Made by a program: the position numbers and the translations under genes
NCBI GenBank assembly: GCA_021613375.1
Contig: CM038726.1
Coordinates: 12,780,253 to 12,844,252 of the forward strand
From: Megaleporinus macrocephalus
Lineage: Eukaryota > Chordata > Actinopteri > Characiformes > Anostomidae
Length of the DNA stretch: 64,000 bases
Reading direction: 5' to 3'
Shown here: positions 58,410-64,000 of the stretch, piece by piece
How positions within the stretch are numbered: the first letter of the stretch is position 1
Layout: every line of letters starts with the position of its first letter
Notes under the pieces: model-generated
What the model was told of the DNA's origin: nothing
Database searches by the model: none
Seen by the model: only the letters and a program-made list of their open reading frames with translations

Positions 58410-58740
58410 ATACTTGCACCATATTGAGGGTCTCACATTCACTGTTCCAACAGAAGCACCCCGGGAGTTGAATTCATTTGCTGAAGCTTTATTAAATCAA
58501 TGCACTTTCTCTCAGAGTGAGACTATCCAACAGATCCATGGTAATGCAGGGCCTGGGGGCAGAGGACAATTTCATTACTGTAGTAGATCCGATGCTTCCA
58601 CAGATAGGTTTCTCATTCTGCCCCTTGGCCTGAGGTCTGGACAAGCAACCGTAATCATCTTAGCATGCCTGCTGCACCTGAAACTTCTGGAGTCACACCT
58701 GCAAGGCATAGCTTGGTAGAGCTAGAGGGCTAATGGCCCA
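58410..58740. promoter_or_regulatory. Candidate regulatory island 22
   Basis: Unique complex block between the two direct-repeat copies, with TTTGCTGAAGCTTTATTAAA (58477) and GAGGGCTAATGGCCCAGC (58724). The 101-codon plus-strand frame (58414-58719) has no recognisable domain. Confidence 0.32.
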
Positions 58741-59384
58741 GCTAGATGCTGATATGCTTATTCAATATGAAATGGAGGAGCTGCTCATAATTTGCTTCGT
58801 CTGAGCAAACTAATAATTTAAAAAGTGCTTTATTGTTTTGGGATACTTTGCAGGCTGATGTGAGCAGTGAGGAAGTGGTAGAGCTCTGAGCTTGTATCTT
58901 TAACCTAGTGTAAGAAAGATGTCCTTAATTCACTGCTTATAACGACACATTTCAATAGAAAAGAAGCCTATATCTTCAGTCAGTGTAGTCTTATTAATGG
59001 GTTCTTTGGAAAGAACAGCAACTTTTAGTTTGCTGAAGAGCCACCTGTGTGAAAGTGAAGGACCTTGTAAAGTTCAACAAACAATTTAACTGCTACAACG
59101 TTCCACCCACCACAGATGTAGTTGATCAGTCATGGAATGCTTGGTGTCAAAAAGATACAAGGCTAACATGTATCTTGTCTAACATAATGAAATGGAAGTG
59201 GGTTCAATCAAGATTTGGGCATATGCTTGCGAACAAAAAAAACAACAACAAAAAACAAATAGGTGACTGTTCTCTTGGCTTTAATTCCTCTTGGCTGATA
59301 AACTCTTTAAATTTTATATATATTTCAGGTTTTTGGTCTAAAAATATACCACCTAGGATCAAATTTTTTTTTTTGTCCAGGCCT
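58741..59384. other. AT-rich sequence, nothing recognised
   Basis: A frame of 147 codons at 59049-59492 runs into the second direct-repeat copy and has no recognisable domain. T13 run near 59363. Confidence 0.4.
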
Positions 59385-59668
59385 ACAGTAGTACTCGAGT
59401 GGGTAATCAGGAAAGTTGGGAGAATTCCTGATTGGCCTCTTATGCAGGAACGTGTAAATGTTACATCCAAGCATACATTTGCAGTAATTTAGAGGTAAAC
59501 CAGCAGCTTAAGTGGTAAAGCCCCACTTGCTGATCGTAGTACTGTCTTGTACAGTAAACAGAGATTAGATAAAGTTGAATTTACCATATTCTCATTTTCC
59601 TGTTTCACCTTATGTATTATTTAGCAATTATCTTCTGCACTATTTAAGGTGGAATGGAAATTTAGATA
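59385..59668 (+). repeat. Dispersed direct repeat, copy 2 (about 285 bp)
   Basis: Colinear with 57786-58090, from ACTCGAGTGGGTAATCAGG (59392) to TCTGCACTATTTAAGGTGGA (59633). By eye about 80% identical with small indels. Same orientation, about 1.6 kb apart. Confidence 0.87.
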
Positions 59669-60069
59669 AGAGGCTAACAACAGCAACGAGAGATAAGAGA
59701 ATCAAGTTCAAGTTTCTTTACTTGACCTGTGAAGCTGCACACCATAACAATATACATCACATACTGACGTTACATTTAATCACTTTTAAGATAAAAGCAT
59801 TCATTTTATTACTAGCTAGTCAACTTGATTACCATAGAAAACCGCTTTACCCAAGCCTGTATAGAGAAGATCTCAGGGTGCTCTCATTCTCCACCTCTCT
59901 CATCCCTCTCTTTCCCTTTCCATTTTGTGTTTCCAAAATTCTGATAACCACTTTTTAATTAACCTCCACTCTTGCTTCAGATTAAGAACTATTTGGTAAA
60001 CACTATTTTCAGTGAGTGTATGTTCTTTACTTATATGCAAAGAAAGGGTTTAATATAGTTAAAACAAAA
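59669..60069. other. AT-rich sequence, nothing recognised
   Basis: No signal. Confidence 0.4.
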
Positions 60070-60377
60070 AAAAAAGGATTCTGTCCAGAGGCACGTCTCG
60101 AACTAAAAATGTTGCAGACGCAGTTTATTGTGTGATCTACAGCCTGGTGCTACACAAAGGTCTAGGGGTTAGATTTTATTCTCCTGGCCTGCCACTGGCG
60201 TTTGATCTGGGAGTGGAGGCCTGACCTGTCACTGTGGGATGGTGAGTGGTGACATGGCCCACACACAGTGCGTTCGTAATTACAGCGTGCACTGCAAGGT
60301 CCCCAGAGAGTCAGTATACACCTAACACAGAGCAGCCAGCCTGCAGAGGGTGTATAAATCTCACTGCATTTTGTCTG
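60070..60377. other. Unassigned richer block
   Basis: About 300 bp of complex sequence (TACAGCGTGCACTGCAAGG near 60281) just upstream of a MITE. An 81-codon minus-strand frame spans it without recognisable domain. Weak regulatory candidate. Confidence 0.25.
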
Positions 60378-60548
60378 CACTCTTAAAAGTAAAGGTGCCA
60401 AAAGCATTCCTGGGTTCCCTAAAGGGGATTTTTTAGAGAATTGAGATGTGCAAGAAGCAAACCTTTGTAAAGTTTGAAGAATGTCTACTGTATTATCTAA
60501 CCTATTGAAATGGTTTAAAAGCCAAAACCCTTTATTTTTAAAACTGTA
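60378..60548. mobile_element. AAAGAACC-type MITE, full-length 171 bp copy
   Basis: The left terminus CACTCTTAAAAGTAAAGGTG (60378) and right terminus CCCTTTATTTTTAAAACTGT (60528-60547) are inverted counterparts. The interior has TGGGTTCCCTAAAGGGGATT and AAACCTTTGTAAAGTTTGAA. Related copies at 32276 and 53326. It encodes no protein. Confidence 0.75.
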
Positions 60549-61559
60549 CCTAGAATTAAACGTTTACACCCCCAGAGAAACACATTCAGCTTTTACCCCA
60601 GAAGGGTGAAGGGTAGATGTTCATGTCTTAAATTGCTACTTCTTTTTGTTTAATCACTCTTAGCTCATTGAGCAGAGAATTTTAATTGAAAGTGCAGATT
60701 CTAGGTACTAATAAATATATATTTGTGTTTTGATTCCACTTTTGCCATGTTTTAATGTTCTAACATGGAAACAAAGAAAGTTGGAAGTGCAGAAGATGTC
60801 AATACAGATTGAATTAAATGTAAATTGAATTCATTGTATAATTACTTGAGGAAATATAAATCAAACATTTAACAACCTGACACCAAGTGAGTTAACTACA
60901 TCTAAAAACATGGAAAAGCGTATCAATAAATAAATGTTGTTTGCTTGTAAGAGTTCATTTGTAAGTATCATTTATTTCTAGTGTCTCCTGCCCCAGAAAA
61001 GGGGGCTTGTGTAACATTTCTTAGGGCATAGCCATAAACAACAAGCTTAGCCCTTATATCTGCACCCTACAGAATGTTATATGGATCTTGGCAGTCTATG
61101 AAAAGTTTTTATTAACAAGGAAAGATATGAAATCAGTAAGCTTGTAATATGAGGCTTTGAAAAAAGTAATATAAGGCTTTGATTTAAGCAGTTTAAGGTG
61201 CTACATGTTTATTTCTGATATACATAAATTAACTGCCATTATTTACTGAGTTGTATTATCACTATAATACCAATATTAAAAAACAGGAGAGTACAGTAAT
61301 TTAATTACAGCTATTACTGTAGGGAGGTTAAAACTTGGTGTCAGGTGACTATTGTGTCACAGTGTAAAACTACTGCCTTACTGTTATTACCAGTTAACAT
61401 AAGTAATGCAATGAAAAGCCAGTGAGTTACTGTAATTGTTTGCAGAGAAGGAGTTTGCCTAAAAAGAATGATTACTCTTCTAGCTGTGCAGGCTAGAAAC
61501 ACACTCAAACTGACACAGGACACACACACATTAAGGTTTTTTTTCCTCCATCTGACCAA
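60549..61559. other. AT-rich sequence, nothing recognised
   Basis: No repeat family or gene. Confidence 0.45.
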
Positions 61560-62200
61560 CAGAGACCAGAGGGACGCTGACATGACCCATATAATTGGCC
61601 CAAAGTCTTGCTTTCCACAATTTGATCAATTTGCCACAGCTGCACAGTGCTGGCCACGCTGTCCCCCACAGCAATGCACAGGCCTGCTCCCTCCCCATCC
61701 TCCACCCTCCCCACACCAAGACATGCAGACACACGAGCCACAACCACCCCGATGCTCTCCCCAATCAGCGCTAAGTCAGTGCGATGCCAGCTGCAGAGAA
61801 GCGAAACGCGCCTCTCCCTTTGTTGCCCCCACAGCACCAAGGCATCCACAAAGTCCAGGGCTGACAGTTTGTCTCGGACCATATGCCACGTGGCAATAAG
61901 GCCAGACTGATTCGCCGAGAGTTGGGGCAGTGGCCAGAGGCTCTGTGCGTGAATTCCTTCTCTCTCTCTTTCTTTGTCTCCTCCAATTTTCTACAAATAT
62001 GTGAAGCAGTCCGGGTCCAGCCTCAGTCACCAGGCCATCCGCACAGCGCACGCCTGCAGTGCTGCCACGACTCCACTGATCTTTATTTGCCCAATATTTC
62101 AGACAGCACTCATAATGGTCATGAAGTTTGGGAATGGCCATACCAAGCTATACGGAACATTTTGCCCTTTCGAGTGGATGCTCTAAAGAAGACATACCAT
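61560..62200. promoter_or_regulatory. Candidate regulatory island 23 with frames on both strands
   Basis: About 640 bp, GC-balanced and rather C-rich on the plus strand at 61665-61780. Long frames overlap on both strands (143 and 109 codons plus; 125 and 121 codons minus) without a recognisable domain in any. This reflects scarcity of stop codons in GC-balanced DNA, though an unrecognised exon cannot be excluded. Later part includes ATCTTTATTTGCCCAATATT (62079). Confidence 0.36.
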
Positions 62201-62689
62201 TGCTCTTTTTGAAGCTCTTTTTTATTTTTAGTTTGTGGTCAGAGCGAGTGTGCAATACTACTTCTCTTATCTGTATTTCTTTAGAACATGATAAAAAAAA
62301 TATGTTGGCAAGTGAAAGCATCTTAATGCTACTAATATGTGTAATGATTTCCATCGGGACTCTGGTGTCATTATTCAACCTAATTCTAGACGTCTGCACT
62401 CATTTTAAAGGATTATATTAAGAAGCAAATAAGCAAATAAGAAGTCCATGCAGTAATCTCATAATGATAAGTATTAGATGTATTGTCTCTTTTACTTTAG
62501 GATGCATTTACTTGCTAAGATATGCATATTTATGCAGACAGTGGTTTAAATGTTTGGTATTTTTGTGAAAAACATACTCTATATATCCATCGAAGGAGAA
62601 TAGCTGTTAGAACATTGCTGTGAGAATTCAATTGTAGCTACAAGATCATTAGTGAGATCAGGTGATGATATTTGATGATTAGTTCACAT
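62201..62689. other. AT-rich sequence, nothing recognised
   Basis: ATATGCATATTTATGCAGAC near 62520 holds octamer-like words; otherwise featureless. Confidence 0.4.
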
Positions 62690-62904
62690 CTCAACTAATC
62701 CCAAAGATATTGGATGGTGCTGAGGTGGTTTAAACCCCTTTAGATGACACTTGGCATTGAGCAGGTGGCCTTAGGCTACCCCAGATCATACCATTCTATT
62801 GGCAGTGCTTTTCTAAGGAGTTTATAAAAGCTATGGGTCAGCACTGGGTACACAATTAATTACCTAAGTTTACTTATTAGAAGTGGTGTCAGGACAGGAA
62901 TTTA
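62690..62904. mobile_element. Tc1-derived deletion remnant
   Basis: AATCCCAAAGATATTGGATG (62697), TAGATGACACTTGGCATTGA (62741), TTCTATTGGCAGTGCTTTTC (62794) and TTATTAGAAGTGGTGTCAGG (62875) match pieces of a fish Tc1-like element from both its 5' and 3' parts, joined with the transposase middle deleted. Confidence 0.62.
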
Positions 62905-63400
62905 CACCAATGAGCCAAAACATTATGACTTCCTGCCTAATATGCAATTAGTCTTCTGCGAGCCAGCTCAGACTCGCAGAGGCATGGACTCCAAAAGATT
63001 TCTAAAGGTGCCCAGTAATATCTGGCATAAAGATATAAGTAACAGAGCTTTTAAGTCCTGTAAGTGGCTAGCTGCAGCTGCTGGAGCTCAGGGCAATACC
63101 TTTAACTCATCTGCATGATTCTCAGGCCATTTTTAAAAATGTATATAGTGTGGCAGGGCACACTATCCTGCTGGGAGAGGGCACTGTTAGCAAGGAATCC
63201 CACTGGCATGAAGGCGTATAACTGCTGTGCAATAATGTTTAGGTTGGTGTCAAATTCATGTCAAACGCCCGGATGCAGAGTTTCCCAGCAGAACACAGCA
63301 CAGAGCCTTACATTCTCTTCACCAGCTTGTCCTCTTCCAACAGTGCATCCTGGTGCCATCACTATTTCATGTAAACATCCCACAGGTACCTGACTGTCCA
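62905..63400 (-). mobile_element. Tc1-like transposon fragment, truncated transposase
   Basis: Starts with a terminus TTACACCAATGAGCCAAAAC + ATTATGAC (62901-62928), the TACACCGATCAGCC-type end of a fish Tc1-like family. It continues with GAGGCATGGACTCCAAAAGA (62980), TAAGTCCTGTAAGTGGCTAG (63052), GTGTGGCAGGGCACACTATC (63148), TTTCCCAGCAGAACACAGCA (63281) and TGCATCCTGGTGCCATC (63343). On the minus strand the last part encodes MAPGCTVGRGQAGEENVRL...FCWETLHPG, the stretch between the first and second catalytic residues. The DNA-binding N-terminus and far terminus are missing. Confidence 0.88.
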
Positions 63401-64000
63401 TAAGAAAACTGATCAGACAATCTTCTTCTAATCCTCTAAGGTGTAGTTCGAATGCACAATGTACTGTGTCATAACACATTCCTCCTGAAATAATAATAAT
63501 TTATTTTCTGTCTCTCTTGTACATCCTTCACAGTCATTAATTAATAGTGCAATTTTGTGATCCGAATTTTTTTTTTTTTTACTATAAATGCATTTCCTAG
63601 TGTGAACCTTCAAACCACCAATAACACCTACCAGAGATGCTTATGTGCTATATGTTGATATGACTGATGCCGCAACTGGAAAATTTCTCCTTTACATACA
63701 GCTTAAATGCCAAGTTCTATCAACTGCTTCCTAGATAAAGCTAAAGTTATTTTCAGCTATTGCAGAGCTGATAATTATTTTATCACAGAAGTACATTAAG
63801 CCTAATGTATAATGTACAAGCAAAATTTTTAGTATTAATGCTTAATCATAAAATGCTAGGCAGTGCCTGCAGGAGACCTTTTAAAAAGACAATGAGCAGC
63901 AAACTAACAAAAGCAGGTGAAAAGCTTAAAATTAGGTGTAATGTGATGAAATCATGTTCTGTATATTTGATGCACACTTACAAAGCCCTTTATTAGGAAC
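63401..64000. other. AT-rich sequence, nothing recognised
   Basis: A T14 run at about 63567-63580. No gene or repeat family seen up to the window edge. Confidence 0.45.

Noticed and set aside
61468..61899. 143-codon plus-strand and 125-codon minus-strand frames as genes
   Set aside because: They occupy the same bases on opposite strands and neither has a recognisable family. Not enough to call a gene.

Overview
This window looks like vertebrate, specifically teleost, nuclear DNA. It is AT-rich, has long simple-sequence tracts (TA, TTA, GATA, TTATA), and carries decayed copies of DNA-transposon families abundant in bony fishes: several Tc1-like lineages, their short deletion derivatives (MITEs), a tRNA-derived SINE fragment and non-LTR-type 3' tails. 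The mix of families, recognised from memory and not by search, fits an otophysan fish such as a characin, catfish or knifefish. That placement is inference.

I find no protein-coding gene, exon or RNA gene that I can defend across the 64 kb. Every open frame over 100 codons is translated simple repeat, lies in compositionally richer non-coding sequence, or lies in a transposase fossil. The only recognisable protein homology is to broken Tc1-like transposases (about 9.35, 9.8, 13.6-14.4, 17.8-19.0, 47.6-47.9, 54.2-54.65 and 62.7-63.4 kb). The window reads as a gene desert or one very large intron.

Two textures alternate. One is AT-rich filler carrying the repeats. The other is 250-1300 bp islands of richer, high-complexity sequence with many TAATTA/TTAAT-type motifs and no coding signal: 0.7-1.5, 2.0-2.6, 2.9-3.5, 5.5-6.2, 8.0-8.5, 8.8-9.0, 13.0-13.4, 15.9-16.9, 19.1-19.5, 24.5-25.2, 29.0-29.3, 31.25-31.6, 32.4-34.0, 35.1-35.6, 38.4-38.9, 42.9-43.9, 44.6-45.3, 46.0-46.8, 48.3-49.0, 52.7-53.3, 55.4-56.0, 58.4-58.7 and 61.6-62.2 kb. 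This is how conserved non-coding enhancer clusters around developmental regulators usually look. I therefore mark them as candidate regulatory islands at low confidence, since conservation cannot be seen in one sequence.

The structures I consider least explained are: a diverged tandem duplication of about 340 bp at 43.87-44.56 kb beside regulatory-like sequence; a pair of about 300 bp direct repeats 1.6 kb apart at 57.8 and 59.4 kb; a 326 bp MITE-like element with about 54 bp inverted termini at 46.85-47.17 kb; a compact 30-bp-arm hairpin element at 27.6 kb; a 100 bp direct repeat pair at 52.1/52.4 kb; and a CpG-rich island at 52.85-53.31 kb that could be an untranslated first exon or promoter. 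I saw no convincing new gene system; the novelty here is in repeats and candidate cis-regulation.
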